The notes under the pieces were generated by a model. It was not told the origin of the DNA. It ran no database searches and saw only the letters and a program-made list of their open reading frames with translations. Below are positions 8,602-16,891 of a stretch of DNA of 64,000 nucleotides, piece after piece. Origin of the DNA: JAAYCT01 sp964499575. Lineage in GTDB: Bacteria > Bacillota > Clostridia > Saccharofermentanales > Saccharofermentanaceae. The stretch lies in the NCBI GenBank assembly GCA_964499575.1, contig CAZCLK010000003.1, positions 1 to 64,000 on the forward strand, written 5' to 3'. Both the position numbers and the translations under genes were made by a program. Position 1 is the stretch's first letter; every line of letters starts with the position of its first letter.

Positions 8602-9156
8602 GTGACCGATCCGGAGACCACATACGCGAAACTGATCATCTTGTACATTGTGAAAGAGTTCCCCGGCATTCCTTCGCAGGAGCTGATGGAACACTCCGTC
8701 GCGTCGCTTTATATGGATTATTTTACATATATCCAGGCTCTGGAGGAACTTCGCCGGGACCGTCTGCTGCACCAGGCCGCAAGGAAAGGCGAGACGATTC
8801 TGGATGCCGGCAGAAGACCGATCGAACGTTTGGATATCACGCCCGAAGGGGAGGTCGTACTGTCCTTCCTTCTCCCGAAAATGCCGGCCGGGATTCGTTC
8901 CTATCTGACCGCCGAGACCGGGAACCGGCGTTCGGACAGCCACAGGCGCTCGAACGTTCAGGCGGATTATTCGTCGGACGCAAACGGATCCTTTCGCGTC
9001 CGGCTCGTCCTTTCCGACGGCGTCCGAAAAACCGCCGAAATAACACTGACCGTCCCGAGCGAAAAGAGTGCCAAAGAAATGTGCCGGCGCTGGAAGGAAT
9101 CCACCGCCGACATCTATACCCGGTTATTGCGTTCTCTGTCGCCGGATCTAGAGTAA
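8602..9156 (+). CDS. DUF4364 family protein (winged-helix-like)
   Basis: The 184-residue protein starts with GTG at 8602 behind AAAGGGA. The N-terminal ~80 residues look like a winged helix (KLIILYIVKEFPGIPSQELM, then a recognition-helix region and a basic wing), followed by a beta-rich C-terminal half. This matches DUF4364, a Clostridia family usually described as putative transcriptional regulators. It stands alone on the plus strand between two leftward genes, and its end overlaps fprA by 9 bp. The target is unknown. Confidence 0.75.
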   Translation: MTDPETTYAKLIILYIVKEFPGIPSQELMEHSVASLYMDYFTYIQALEELRRDRLLHQAARKGETILDAGRRPIERLDITPEGEVVLSFLLPKMPAGIRSYLTAETGNRRSDSHRRSNVQADYSSDANGSFRVRLVLSDGVRKTAEITLTVPSEKSAKEMCRRWKESTADIYTRLLRSLSPDLE

Positions 9157-10359
9157 TCGATCACCCAATGCATTAATCTTTCCCGCAAGGGCGTCGGCAT
9201 AATCGTCGATGCGCGCAAGTTCGCCCTCACCGGGCAATCCCTCGAAAAGAACCGGTTCCAATCGTTCGGCCTTCTTCAGTCCGGAGGTCAGTGTGTCCAT
9301 TACCTCGGCGACCCGGGTGCCCCAGCCAAACGAGCCCAACAGGCCGATGACGGCGGTCTGCGGCCTCAACGCGTTGGCGAGCATCGCACAGTACGCAACC
9401 GCGGGATGCGGTCCGCCCAATACCGTCGGCGTTACAAAAATCATCGCCGCGGCCGTTACCAGATCGTACATCACATTTCCCGACTCGATCGAAAGGCTGT
9501 CCGGCCTTTTCCCGAGATCGTGCGTTAAAACCGATATGCCGTGACGTGCGAGCCGCATACACAGACGATCCGCAATTACACCGCAACTCCCGTGCATACT
9601 CACGAACGGAATGACGACGGTCTTATCGACCTTGTCGGAGGTCCATTTCATGTACTTTTCGATGATCAGCGAAGGATCGTTCCAAACAGGCCCGTGCGCG
9701 GGGGCGATCATAACGGGAGCCAATTGCGCGACGCGCTCCGTATATTTTCGGACCTGGGCCGAGAAAGGCATCATGATCTCTGCAAAATAGGCCCGGGCTG
9801 CGCCCTTATTCTCATGGCTGTTCGTCGCGAATACGCGGTCGAAGGAGTAGTGCGAGCCGAACAGGTCGCTGGAAAAAAGAACCCCGGACAGTTCATCAAA
9901 CAACATCGTGTTGTCCGGCCAATGCGCAAACGGAATCTTCATAAAACGAAGTTTATGGTCCCCCAAATCCAGGACGTCTCCCTCATCGAAAATCTCGAAA
10001 CGCTCCCTGGGAATGCCCAGATGTGTAACGACCAGTTTGACAACCTCCGCCGTAGCCGCCAGCCGAATATCCGGATATTTTTTCAACAGTTCGGGAAGCG
10101 ATCCGGAATGATCCTGTTCGGTATGCAGGATCACAATATAGTCGGGGGCTTTCCCGTCCGCTCCCGACAGCATTTCCAGAAAAGACGCGGTAAACTCGGG
10201 ATCCGCCGTGTCAATCAGGGCGGTCTTATCCTTTCCCTTCACCAGATACGCGTTATAGGTTGTCCCGTGTTTGGTCGGCATCAGACAGTCGAACATTCTT
10301 CTTTGGGGATGTTGGATGTCGATGCAGAATATACCGTTGTGGATGGTCTGAACGCTCAT
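9148..10359 (-). CDS. fprA: Flavodiiron protein (FprA / rubredoxin:oxygen oxidoreductase)
   Basis: I start at the ATG at 10359 (CGGAGGG upstream), giving 403 residues. The N-terminal metallo-beta-lactamase-like domain carries the diiron ligands HTEQDHSG, a middle His (FAHWPDN), SSDLFGSH and PAHGPVW. The C-terminal ~145 residues form a flavodoxin domain (VSMHGSCGVIADRL). Such cytoplasmic enzymes reduce O2 or NO to harmless products with electrons from rubredoxin. A rubredoxin gene lies just upstream, which supports that role and an anaerobic lifestyle. Confidence 0.93.
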   Translation of the reverse strand: MSVQTIHNGIFCIDIQHPQRRMFDCLMPTKHGTTYNAYLVKGKDKTALIDTADPEFTASFLEMLSGADGKAPDYIVILHTEQDHSGSLPELLKKYPDIRLAATAEVVKLVVTHLGIPRERFEIFDEGDVLDLGDHKLRFMKIPFAHWPDNTMLFDELSGVLFSSDLFGSHYSFDRVFATNSHENKGAARAYFAEIMMPFSAQVRKYTERVAQLAPVMIAPAHGPVWNDPSLIIEKYMKWTSDKVDKTVVIPFVSMHGSCGVIADRLCMRLARHGISVLTHDLGKRPDSLSIESGNVMYDLVTAAAMIFVTPTVLGGPHPAVAYCAMLANALRPQTAVIGLLGSFGWGTRVAEVMDTLTSGLKKAERLEPVLFEGLPGEGELARIDDYADALAGKINALGDRLL

Positions 10360-10498
10360 ATTTCCCTCCGATCGGATGATGTTTTTATTGTACTCATTCA
10401 AAAAAGAAAGGGCAATGCTTCCGGACGTCTTTCGCCTTGACCGGAAACGCTCCCGGCTCGTTTCGAAGCGGGACGGAAGTCACTCGTCCGACAAGCAA

Positions 10499-10533
10499 AA
10501 AGAGACCGAATCCCTTTGCGATTCGGTCTCTTT
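10499..10533 (-). terminator. Strong intrinsic terminator between rubredoxin and fprA
   Basis: A perfect 14-bp stem (AAAGAGACCGAATC and its complement) surrounds a 7-base loop. On the minus strand it is followed by TTTTTGCTTG. It should end rubredoxin transcription before fprA. Confidence 0.85.
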
Positions 10534-10596
10534 CCTGATCCGTTTGATCTTTCTTGGCGAAGCAAAGTCACCGATACAGGAGGGATATCGATAAAT

Positions 10597-10755
10597 CTAC
10601 ATCGGGCTGAAAGCGTCTTTTGTCGCACCGCATACGGGACAGGTCCAGTCGTCCGGAAGATCTTCGAACGCTGTTCCGGGAGCTATCCCACTATCCGGAT
10701 CACCCAGTTCGGGATCATATTCATAACCACACAGGTCACACACGTATTTTTGCAT
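10597..10755 (-). CDS. Rubredoxin
   Basis: The 52-residue protein starts at ATG 10755 (GGAGG upstream). It has the two iron-binding cysteine pairs CDLCG and CPVCG and the conserved core GYEYDPELGDPD and DLPDDWTCP. Rubredoxin carries one Fe(Cys)4 centre and passes single electrons in the cytoplasm. Its likely partner is the flavodiiron protein downstream, although a strong terminator separates the two genes. Confidence 0.95.
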   Translation of the reverse strand: MQKYVCDLCGYEYDPELGDPDSGIAPGTAFEDLPDDWTCPVCGATKDAFSPM

Positions 10756-10785
10756 TTCTTGAAACCTCCGATTTGTACTGATTTG

Positions 10786-10791
10786 ATTATA
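10786..10791 (-). promoter_or_regulatory. -10 element of the rubredoxin gene
   Basis: A perfect TATAAT on the minus strand lies 30 bp before the ATG. The -35 is unclear. Confidence 0.4.
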
Positions 10792-10859
10792 TGATGAACT
10801 CAACCCGAATTCGTGACAGGTTTGTTACGAAAATAAAAGCAAATCAAATACAATTCGGC

Positions 10860-12122
10860 CTATTCGATATATTCGAACTCAATATCGTACATTCGGACAG
10901 TATCGCCTTCTTTTACACCGGCCGCCTTCAACGCTTCAACGATGCCTTTTTTGCGGATCATCCTCTGAAAATAAGCCAGGGATTCGGGATCATCAAAATT
11001 TGTCGAACCGGTCAGGGACAAAGCGAGTTCTCCTTCTACGACATAGGTTTCCCCGTCCTTGTTGATTGAAAACGGCATGGTCTCCTCCAAAGTATACCGA
11101 CGCTCTCCGCCCGTTTTCTGTACTGCGACGGATTGCGGGATGTCGGGAAGCATCACGGCGACCTCCCGCATTAACTCCTGCGTGCCCTTGGCCGTCGCCG
11201 CGCTGATCGGGAACACCTTAAAGCCCCTGCCGCGCATTTCGGTGACGAAGCGAAGAACGGATTCCTCGTCGGCACCGTCGATCTTGTTCGCCGCAATGAT
11301 ACGCGGCCGGGTCTCGAGATCCGCCTTGTAAAGTTTCAGTTCCTCGCTGATCCGTTCAAAATCAGCGATGGGGTCTCCTTCGGCGGTGATATCGACGACA
11401 TGGATTAAAAGACGGGTCCGCTCGATATGACGGAGAAAATCCAGCCCCAGTCCCGCGCCCCCGCTGGCGCCTTCGATGATACCGGGGATGTCCGCGACGA
11501 CAAATTGCGTGTCATCCGCATATACAACACCGAGAATGGGTTCGAGCGTGGTGAACGGATAGTCGGCAATTTTCGGTTTGGCGGCGGAGATCACCGACAA
11601 CAGGGTCGACTTGCCGGCATTGGGCAATCCGACCAGTCCGACATCCGCAATCAGTTTCAGTTCGATTTGCAATTCAAATTCCTCGCCGGGCATCCCGATC
11701 CGGGCGAATCGCGGCGCTTGTCGAACCGAATGAACAAAATGAATATTCCCGTGGCCTCCCCGGCCGCCCTTTGCGATAATGATCTCCGCGCCGTTTTCGG
11801 TCAGATCCGCGATCACGGACTGCGTTTCGGCATCGTTGATTACTGTTCCTACGGGCACTTCGATACAAAGGTCCGCTCCGCCCCTGCCCGCCCTTTTCTT
11901 GTTCTTGCCGTCCTCTCCGTTTTCGGCGTGAAATTTGTGCTTGAATCGGAAATTCTTCAGCGTGGTCTGCGATTCGGTCGCATGAAAGATGACGTCACCG
12001 CCTTTACCGCCGTCGCCCCCGTCCGGGCCGCCGTTCGGCACGTTCTTTTCGGTATGGAAAGACACCAGGCCGTTCCCGCCGTCGCCCGCCTTGACGAATA
12101 TTTTCGCTCGATCAATAAACAT
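10860..12122 (-). CDS. obgE: GTPase Obg (ribosome assembly)
   Basis: The 420-residue protein has three regions. The N-terminal glycine-rich Obg fold starts with MFIDRAKIFVKAGDGGNG. The central G domain begins near residue 160 with the P-loop GLPNAGKST and has DIPGIIEGAS and NKID. The C-terminal OCT domain forms the last ~80 residues. Obg binds the 50S subunit and couples ribosome maturation to GTP and ppGpp levels. It is the last gene of the rplU-prp-rpmA-obgE order typical of Bacillota. The start has AAGGAGAG upstream. Confidence 0.97.
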   Translation of the reverse strand: MFIDRAKIFVKAGDGGNGLVSFHTEKNVPNGGPDGGDGGKGGDVIFHATESQTTLKNFRFKHKFHAENGEDGKNKKRAGRGGADLCIEVPVGTVINDAETQSVIADLTENGAEIIIAKGGRGGHGNIHFVHSVRQAPRFARIGMPGEEFELQIELKLIADVGLVGLPNAGKSTLLSVISAAKPKIADYPFTTLEPILGVVYADDTQFVVADIPGIIEGASGGAGLGLDFLRHIERTRLLIHVVDITAEGDPIADFERISEELKLYKADLETRPRIIAANKIDGADEESVLRFVTEMRGRGFKVFPISAATAKGTQELMREVAVMLPDIPQSVAVQKTGGERRYTLEETMPFSINKDGETYVVEGELALSLTGSTNFDDPESLAYFQRMIRKKGIVEALKAAGVKEGDTVRMYDIEFEYIE

Positions 12123-12152
12123 TTCTCTCTCCTTATGCCGTCGGGAATCAAA

Positions 12153-12195
12153 AGAGGCCGTTCCGACAAAATCATTTCATCGGATCGAGCCTCTT
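12153..12195 (-). terminator. Hairpin between rpmA and obgE
   Basis: On the minus strand AAGAGGC with an imperfect inner stem pairs with GCCTCTT across about 30 bases and is followed by TTTTG. It may partly terminate or process the transcript, lowering obgE expression relative to the ribosomal genes. Confidence 0.55.
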
Positions 12196-12219
12196 AACGG
12201 ATCAATGTGGTTACTTATC

Positions 12220-12501
12220 TTATTCCGCCGGGTAGACGCTGACCTTCTTGCGGTCTCTGTCCTTGCGCTCGTATTTGACAAAACCGTCGATCAATGTGTA
12301 GAGGGTATCGTCCGACCCGATCCCGACATTGTTTCCGGGATGAATCTTGGTTCCTCTCTGACGAACCAGGATATTTCCGGCAACCACGGGTTGTCCGTCG
12401 CCCTTCTTCGCACCCAATCTCTTGGACGCGGAATCACGGCCGTTCCTGGTCGATCCCATTCCCTTCTTATGCGCGAAAAGCTGTAAGTTCATCTTAAGCA
12501 T
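12220..12501 (-). CDS. rpmA: 50S ribosomal protein L27 with cleavable N-terminus
   Basis: The chosen ATG (12501) lies 8 bases after GGAGG and gives 93 residues. The protein begins MLKMNLQLFAHKKGMGS. The NLQLFA/HKKG part is the Bacillota-type extension that Prp removes to expose the L27 tail reaching the peptidyl transferase centre. The body (GSTRNGRDS, SKRLGAKKGDGQ) is standard L27. An ATG one codon earlier is also possible. The prp gene lies 25 bp upstream. Confidence 0.96.
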   Translation of the reverse strand: MLKMNLQLFAHKKGMGSTRNGRDSASKRLGAKKGDGQPVVAGNILVRQRGTKIHPGNNVGIGSDDTLYTLIDGFVKYERKDRDRKKVSVYPAE

Positions 12502-12526
12502 CATCAACACCTCCAACGTGTCATCG

Positions 12527-12892
12527 CTACTGCTCTGCTATTTTGATATGATTACCGCCGTAATCGTCCCCGTCCGTCTGCTCGAGGAGAAGAAAACCTT
12601 TGCGGATCGAGGCCATGATCCATTGCGTCTTACTGTCCGGACCCTTGTCCAACTCCCCGCGCGGGATCGTGATCTGCGCTTCCGGGATTGAATACTTCCC
12701 CTTCGGTTCGCGCAGGGTATAAAACCCGGAAAGGCCGCATAGATCTTCAAGGGAAGCGATCGCGGTATAAAGCAAGGTGGATGCCGACGCACAAACGATG
12801 TCGTTTCCGCTGTCCGCATACCCGGCATGTCCCCGGATACTCATCTTCTCGATCAGCCCTTGATCAGACACCCTGAAAGTAACGGTAATCAT
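12527..12892 (-). CDS. prp: Ribosomal-processing cysteine protease Prp
   Basis: The 121-residue protein has the catalytic His in RGHAGYADSGND and the catalytic Cys in IVCASASTLLYT, the family signature. Prp (YsxB in B. subtilis) cuts the N-terminal extension of L27. It sits between rplU and rpmA as in most Bacillota, and the L27 here has the matching cleavage motif. The ribosome binding site is weak (GGGA, 8-base spacing), fitting low expression. Confidence 0.92.
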   Translation of the reverse strand: MITVTFRVSDQGLIEKMSIRGHAGYADSGNDIVCASASTLLYTAIASLEDLCGLSGFYTLREPKGKYSIPEAQITIPRGELDKGPDSKTQWIMASIRKGFLLLEQTDGDDYGGNHIKIAEQ

Positions 12893-12909
12893 TTCAATGT
12901 TCCCGACTC

Positions 12910-13221
12910 TTATACGGCTTTGATTGCCGTAATACGAACCTTTGTATAAGGCTGTCTGTGGCCGTTCTTACGACGGTACCCCTTCTTCGCCTTATACTTC
13001 ATGATATCGATTTTCTTGTTCTTTCCCTGCTTGACGATCTGTCCGGATACCGTCGCCTTCGCGACCGCTTCACCGGCGCGCATTCCGTCATCGTCCGATA
13101 CGGCCAAGACCTGCTCGAACGTAATATCCTGCCCGTCTTCACCCTCAAGCTTCTCGATGAAAATCTCATCGTCAACGGAAACCTTATACTGTTTCCCGCC
13201 GGTCAAAATCACTGCATACAT
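12910..13221 (-). CDS. rplU: 50S ribosomal protein L21
   Basis: The 103-residue protein starts MYAVILTGGKQYKVS and ends with the basic RNA-binding segment KKGYRRKNGHRQPYTKVRI, both typical of L21. It binds 23S rRNA in early 50S assembly. It is the first gene of the operon, behind a strong promoter and a ~85-base leader. The ATG follows CAGGAGGG. Confidence 0.97.
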   Translation of the reverse strand: MYAVILTGGKQYKVSVDDEIFIEKLEGEDGQDITFEQVLAVSDDDGMRAGEAVAKATVSGQIVKQGKNKKIDIMKYKAKKGYRRKNGHRQPYTKVRITAIKAV

Positions 13222-13307
13222 GTTGCGTTTCCCTCCTGTTCATCCAGTCTCGCTGCGTAACTCAGGCATCCGAAAATTCGGCATTTGGGCCCGGCGCATG
13301 CGGTCAC
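13222..13307 (-). promoter_or_regulatory. rplU 5' leader (candidate L21 leader)
   Basis: About 85 bases lie between the predicted transcription start and the rplU ATG. They can fold a small hairpin (CCGAATTTTCGG core) in a GC-rich context. An L21 autoregulatory leader is known in Bacillota at this place. I recognise the position rather than the full consensus. Confidence 0.35.
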
Positions 13308-13313
13308 CCGAAA

Positions 13314-13342
13314 AGGATATCACGCAACCGGTGGGATGTCAA
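13314..13342 (-). promoter_or_regulatory. Promoter of the rplU-prp-rpmA-obgE operon
   Basis: The minus strand shows a consensus -35 TTGACA, exactly 17 bp, then TATCCT. This is a strong sigma-A promoter about 90 bp before rplU. Confidence 0.8.
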
Positions 13343-13348
13343 CGAAAA

Positions 13349-13370
13349 AAATCCCGAAAGATCGGGATTT
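13349..13370 (-). terminator. Intrinsic terminator of the LacI-type gene
   Basis: AAATCCCGA pairs with TCGGGATTT around a 4-base loop. On the minus strand a run of Ts follows. It lies 36 bp after the regulator's stop and directly abuts the rplU promoter. Confidence 0.8.
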
Positions 13371-13405
13371 TCGGTAAAGCAAATGTCCGGTACGGGAACG
13401 CAGGG

Positions 13406-14410
13406 TTAGATCTTCAGAACCGATGCGCCCAACTCAACGGACGCCTTCAAACGAATATCCCTGCCGGTCTTTGTATAATCGCCCGACATCCGCTCAAACA
13501 GGAATTCCGCCGCCGTACGCCCGATCTCCATGATCGGCTGAAGGCCGATCGTCAACTTGGGGTGATAGATCCGGGCGATCGTCTGGGTCTCAAATCCGAC
13601 GAAAGATATGTCCTCGGGAATTCGTTTCCCCGACTCGTTTAAATATCGGAGCGCTCCGAGCGTCAGGTCATGGCCCGCGGTAAAAACAGCCGTCGGAGGA
13701 TTCTTCATGGAAAGCAGACTGCGCATTCCAACGTAGCCGCTCTCTTCGGCGATATCGATCATACTGCACAACTTCGGATCAGGTGTTATCCCGGCTTCGT
13801 TCAGCGCCCGGTTATAGCCGGCGACGCGGTCGTCGGTCGTTCGCACTCCGGGGACACCTACAATCAAGCCGATCCGTTTGTGACCGTTTTGGATCAGGTG
13901 CTCCGTGACTTCAAATGAGATCCCTTCGTTATCGATCGTCACGCTGTCATAGCCGCTATCCTCTACGCCGACATCGATAAAGACGATCGGAGTATTCTCC
14001 GATTCGACTCGAAGCAAATCTTTCTTACGAACATTGATCGGTTGCATAATAATCCCGTCCACCTGCTTGTTCATAAGAAAGTCCAACTTCATTCGGGCGC
14101 CGTCCGGATCCGTCTCCGAATAGTCGCAAATGATGGTGCTGTATCCGTGTTGATAAAGCTCTCTGTCGATGGATGAAAGAACGGATACCCCGTAATAGTC
14201 GGCAAGGCTGGGGATCAAAACCCCAACGGTCATCGACCGGCGAGTCTTCATGCCGCGGGCAACCGCGTTGACCCGGTAGTTCAGTTCCTCGATGGCCTGT
14301 TCGATCGCGATGCGGTTGTCTTCAAGGACATTGCCGCCGTTGATCATCTTGGATACGGTGGCGATCGAAACGCCCGCCCGCTTAGCAACATCTTTGATGG
14401 TCGATGGCAT
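13406..14410 (-). CDS. LacI-family transcriptional regulator
   Basis: The 334-residue protein has the N-terminal LacI headpiece (TIKDVAKRAGVSIATVSKMI) followed by the hinge and a periplasmic-binding-protein-like sugar-sensing domain (VGVLIPSLADYYG near residue 62, DGIIMQP, VGFETQTIAR). The usual hinge pattern NAVARGMKT is present. No sugar-use genes flank it directly, so the effector is unknown. A 17-bp inverted repeat just upstream may be its own operator. The start follows ACGGAG. Confidence 0.93.
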   Translation of the reverse strand: MPSTIKDVAKRAGVSIATVSKMINGGNVLEDNRIAIEQAIEELNYRVNAVARGMKTRRSMTVGVLIPSLADYYGVSVLSSIDRELYQHGYSTIICDYSETDPDGARMKLDFLMNKQVDGIIMQPINVRKKDLLRVESENTPIVFIDVGVEDSGYDSVTIDNEGISFEVTEHLIQNGHKRIGLIVGVPGVRTTDDRVAGYNRALNEAGITPDPKLCSMIDIAEESGYVGMRSLLSMKNPPTAVFTAGHDLTLGALRYLNESGKRIPEDISFVGFETQTIARIYHPKLTIGLQPIMEIGRTAAEFLFERMSGDYTKTGRDIRLKASVELGASVLKI

Positions 14411-14438
14411 AGAAATTCTCCGTTCCTTTGTTGTCCGA

Positions 14439-14455
14439 CGGTGTCCGAAACACCG
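14439..14455. promoter_or_regulatory. 17-bp inverted repeat upstream of the LacI-type gene
   Basis: CGGTGT-CCGAA-ACACCG has perfect 6-bp arms and lies 29 bp before the regulator's ATG. LacI-type proteins bind such repeats, so autoregulation is plausible. Confidence 0.4.
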
Positions 14456-14558
14456 GTGCTGTCCCGTCGAACACTTATTCTGTCGCTGAACTAGCCTTTA
14501 CATAATATCTTTTCCCGATCAAACACGCAAGCCCGCGTCGCCTCACCACGAGACCGGG

Positions 14559-16106
14559 TCAGATGAACGCCAGTATAACATAGAGCACGGAAGCCATAAC
14601 CGCGGGGAGAAAAAGCGTGCCGCTGATCCTTCGGACCCGTTGACGGAACCAATCCGCGCCGATCAGAAGAAGGATGAAGAAAAGCGCCAACAGAAACAGC
14701 CACGCCTTCATCGACAGAAACGCCGCGAGCCACATCGCAATGAAGGGCACGAGAAGGATACCGCGAAAGCGCCATGCGGACAGAAATCCACGGCGGTGAG
14801 AAGCCGTTTTCTCATTCACGGTATAGAACATATCAATTTTTTGGCAAGCGGCAAGGCAAAGGATCAACAAGGCGGCCGGAATCGCGAAAAGCAGAACACG
14901 GGGAAATTCGATGAAATACCGGAAGGACACCAGATGAAGTGAAACCATCAGAAATATCCCGAGGATAAACAATGAAGAAACCAGAAGCGAAAGAAGGAAC
15001 CGGGAGCGGTTGACCTTGTCGGGGGCGGCCATCTTGCGAATATGCTTCAGATAAAAGAGCGTGGCGATGCATAATGCCAGTACCGGCCACAGCGCGGCGG
15101 CGACCGCCGCATAACGGGGAACGGCGATCATCAGGACAGACAAGACGACCCCGTACGCGACGGAAACAGGGACGAGGAGTGCGAAGAGGTACTTTTCGGA
15201 GCGCTCGATCTTACTGTAGAGCGACAGTTCTTTGGGCGCGGCGGATTCTTTTACCGGCTCCTTGGGCATGACGCCCTTGATCGAACTCATGGTTGAAATG
15301 GTGGACAGAAAAAAGAACAGGCCGGCCGCAAGCATGGCCATCGGAGCGATTTTCAGAATCTGATTGACAAAAATCATGCCCCGGACATCCGGAATCTCCG
15401 CCTTATCGGCGAGCATATAGTTCGAAATATATTTCGCGAGATTGCTCTGGACATCGGGGAGTACGGGATATATCTGTTCATCAATAACCGGGTCGCCGGT
15501 CAACTTATTGAGGCTCATGTAAATTTTCGCATCCGGAGAAATACGCACCCCGGACGAGAACAGCCCCGGGGATTTCAATTCGCGGGTAAGCACAGCATCC
15601 TCTCCGGACAAGAGTTCGAACAGCGCGATTGTATCCGTCCTTTCCGCGTCGAAAATAGCGATCGAATCATCCGCTTCGTGCCGAACCGCTCCGTCTGACT
15701 CCCCGGTCATCAGCTCCCTGGGCATCAGCAAAATCAGTTGCTTGATCAACGGCTCGCGGCTCGCGCAGTCCAATGCGATCCGCGCGGTATCTCCGTATGC
15801 AACAAGGATGACGTGTTCGAGTTTTTCTCTTCGCGCGAACGAGCGGACTTTATCCGCCAGACGATCCGAATCGGATCCTTCCGTTCGAAGAAAATAAGAC
15901 TCGAGTCCAAGCCCCGAAAAAACACTCAAATACTCGGATTCCGGAAAACGCGCATCCGCTGAAGACACACACAAGACGCCCACCGAACTGCCCGAGTTCG
16001 GCCGGCCGCCCGTATACATGGAAAAAAGCATCGAGAATAGAAGAACCACATCGGCAACGATTAACAGAACCACTCCGGTCGTGCGTACGGTCGTTTTCTC
16101 GATCAT
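14559..16106 (-). CDS. Polytopic membrane protein of unknown function
   Basis: I do not recognise this 515-residue protein. It has an N-terminal membrane segment (about 10-30) and an exported ~200-residue region with an alpha/beta look. One stretch, HVILVAYGDTARIALDCA, resembles a hydrolase nucleophile elbow but has Asp where Ser is usual. About eight further hydrophobic segments fill the C-terminal half, beginning near residue 250. The predicted start is an ATG behind CGGAGG. It stands alone between spoVG and the LacI gene. It could be a sensor or an envelope enzyme; nothing visible decides this. Confidence 0.65.
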   Translation of the reverse strand: MIEKTTVRTTGVVLLIVADVVLLFSMLFSMYTGGRPNSGSSVGVLCVSSADARFPESEYLSVFSGLGLESYFLRTEGSDSDRLADKVRSFARREKLEHVILVAYGDTARIALDCASREPLIKQLILLMPRELMTGESDGAVRHEADDSIAIFDAERTDTIALFELLSGEDAVLTRELKSPGLFSSGVRISPDAKIYMSLNKLTGDPVIDEQIYPVLPDVQSNLAKYISNYMLADKAEIPDVRGMIFVNQILKIAPMAMLAAGLFFFLSTISTMSSIKGVMPKEPVKESAAPKELSLYSKIERSEKYLFALLVPVSVAYGVVLSVLMIAVPRYAAVAAALWPVLALCIATLFYLKHIRKMAAPDKVNRSRFLLSLLVSSLFILGIFLMVSLHLVSFRYFIEFPRVLLFAIPAALLILCLAACQKIDMFYTVNEKTASHRRGFLSAWRFRGILLVPFIAMWLAAFLSMKAWLFLLALFFILLLIGADWFRQRVRRISGTLFLPAVMASVLYVILAFI

Positions 16107-16132
16107 ATCGTATCCTCCGATTTTCTTGACCC

Positions 16133-16138
16133 ATTATA
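16133..16138 (-). promoter_or_regulatory. -10 element for the unknown membrane protein gene
   Basis: A perfect TATAAT on the minus strand lies about 27 bp before the ATG. It is 15 bp downstream of the spoVG terminator. The -35 is poor. Confidence 0.35.
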
Positions 16139-16152
16139 TCATGTCCACTCAA

Positions 16153-16180
16153 AAAGGAACCGCGATATGCGGTTCCCTTT
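16153..16180 (-). terminator. Intrinsic terminator of spoVG
   Basis: AAAGGAACCGC pairs with GCGGTTCCCTTT (one bulged base) around GATAT. On the minus strand TTTTT follows. It lies about 50 bp after the spoVG stop. Confidence 0.8.
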
Positions 16181-16231
16181 GATAATATCTTGATCACCGG
16201 GGCAACGCCCGAATAAAGCGATACCGCCCGA

Positions 16232-16642
16232 CTACGAAAATGACGACGAAAATGATATTGATTCTTCGGCTCGGAACAAACCGGAAGATAACGCTTCCGA
16301 CGGATGTTCGTCCCGGTTGTCTTCGGAGCGGTCGACCGGGGAGAGCCGGTCACCCCGCGCTTCGGCGGGCATCGATTCACGGTAGTGTTCGAGCGCTTCA
16401 TAGTACTTCTTCAGGACCGCCTTCGATAATTCCTCCCGAAATGCGGAGTGGATCGGATGAACGATGTCCTTAAACTCGCCGTCCTGGATCCTTCTGCTCG
16501 GCATCGCGATGAAAAGACCGTTGGCGCCGTCGATCACCTTAACGTCGTGAACCACAAACGCATCCTCAAAGGTAATCGATACGATTGCCTTCATCTTATT
16601 TTCCGGTGTCAGTTTCCGAATAATGATACTGGTAATGTCCAT
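16232..16642 (-). CDS. spoVG: Septation protein SpoVG
   Basis: The 136-residue protein begins with the SpoVG pattern MDITSIIIRKLTPENKMKAI and contains FVVHDVKVIDGANGLFIAMP and DIVHPI, which are nearly invariant. SpoVG is a small nucleic-acid-binding regulator involved in septation and stationary-phase control. The conserved core is about 90 residues. The last ~45 are a polar, acidic and Ser-rich tail longer than in Bacillus. It is transcribed divergently from murC. Confidence 0.95.
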   Translation of the reverse strand: MDITSIIIRKLTPENKMKAIVSITFEDAFVVHDVKVIDGANGLFIAMPSRRIQDGEFKDIVHPIHSAFREELSKAVLKKYYEALEHYRESMPAEARGDRLSPVDRSEDNRDEHPSEALSSGLFRAEESISFSSSFS

Positions 16643-16712
16643 TTTAATGCCTCCGTCAAGAACAAACGTCGTATCGGAATTTCAAAAAATGAATATTTCG
16701 AATCAGTTTAGT

Positions 16713-16743
16713 ATTTTACAGCAAAAACAGATAATTGTAAATA
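16713..16743. promoter_or_regulatory. Overlapping divergent promoters of spoVG and murC
   Basis: On the minus strand TTTACA (16736-16741), 17 bp, TAAAAT (16713-16718) points to spoVG. On the plus strand TTTACA (16715-16720), 17 bp, TAAATA (16738-16743) points to murC. The two promoters occupy the same 31 bp, so the two polymerases should exclude each other. Confidence 0.5.
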
Positions 16744-16776
16744 TTTCTTATGGTTTCCACGGACAAAAGGAGGTTT

Positions 16777-16839
16777 ATGTCCTCCGAAAACCCGGATTAT
16801 TCGAAGAGGATGACTTCTCCTATTGCGTTTTTTGTATGA
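16777..16839 (+). CDS. Possible 20-residue leader peptide upstream of murC
   Basis: AAAAGGAGG lies four bases before an ATG that opens a 20-codon frame (MSSENPDYSKRMTSPIAFFV). The ribosome binding site is better than that of murC itself. A hairpin follows directly. There is no known homologue, and a chance match is possible; translation would have to be shown. Confidence 0.3.
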   Translation: MSSENPDYSKRMTSPIAFFV

Positions 16840-16841
16840 AA

Positions 16842-16891
16842 AAGGATAATGGAAACGGTACCGGGGATGAAGTCACTCATCCGTTATCCTT
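16842..16891 (+). promoter_or_regulatory. Long hairpin in the murC leader
   Basis: AAGGATAATGG pairs with CCGTTATCCTT with one T/G pair around a 28-base loop. It lies between the short frame and the murC ribosome binding site. No T-run follows, so it may be an attenuation or stability element rather than a full terminator. Confidence 0.4.
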
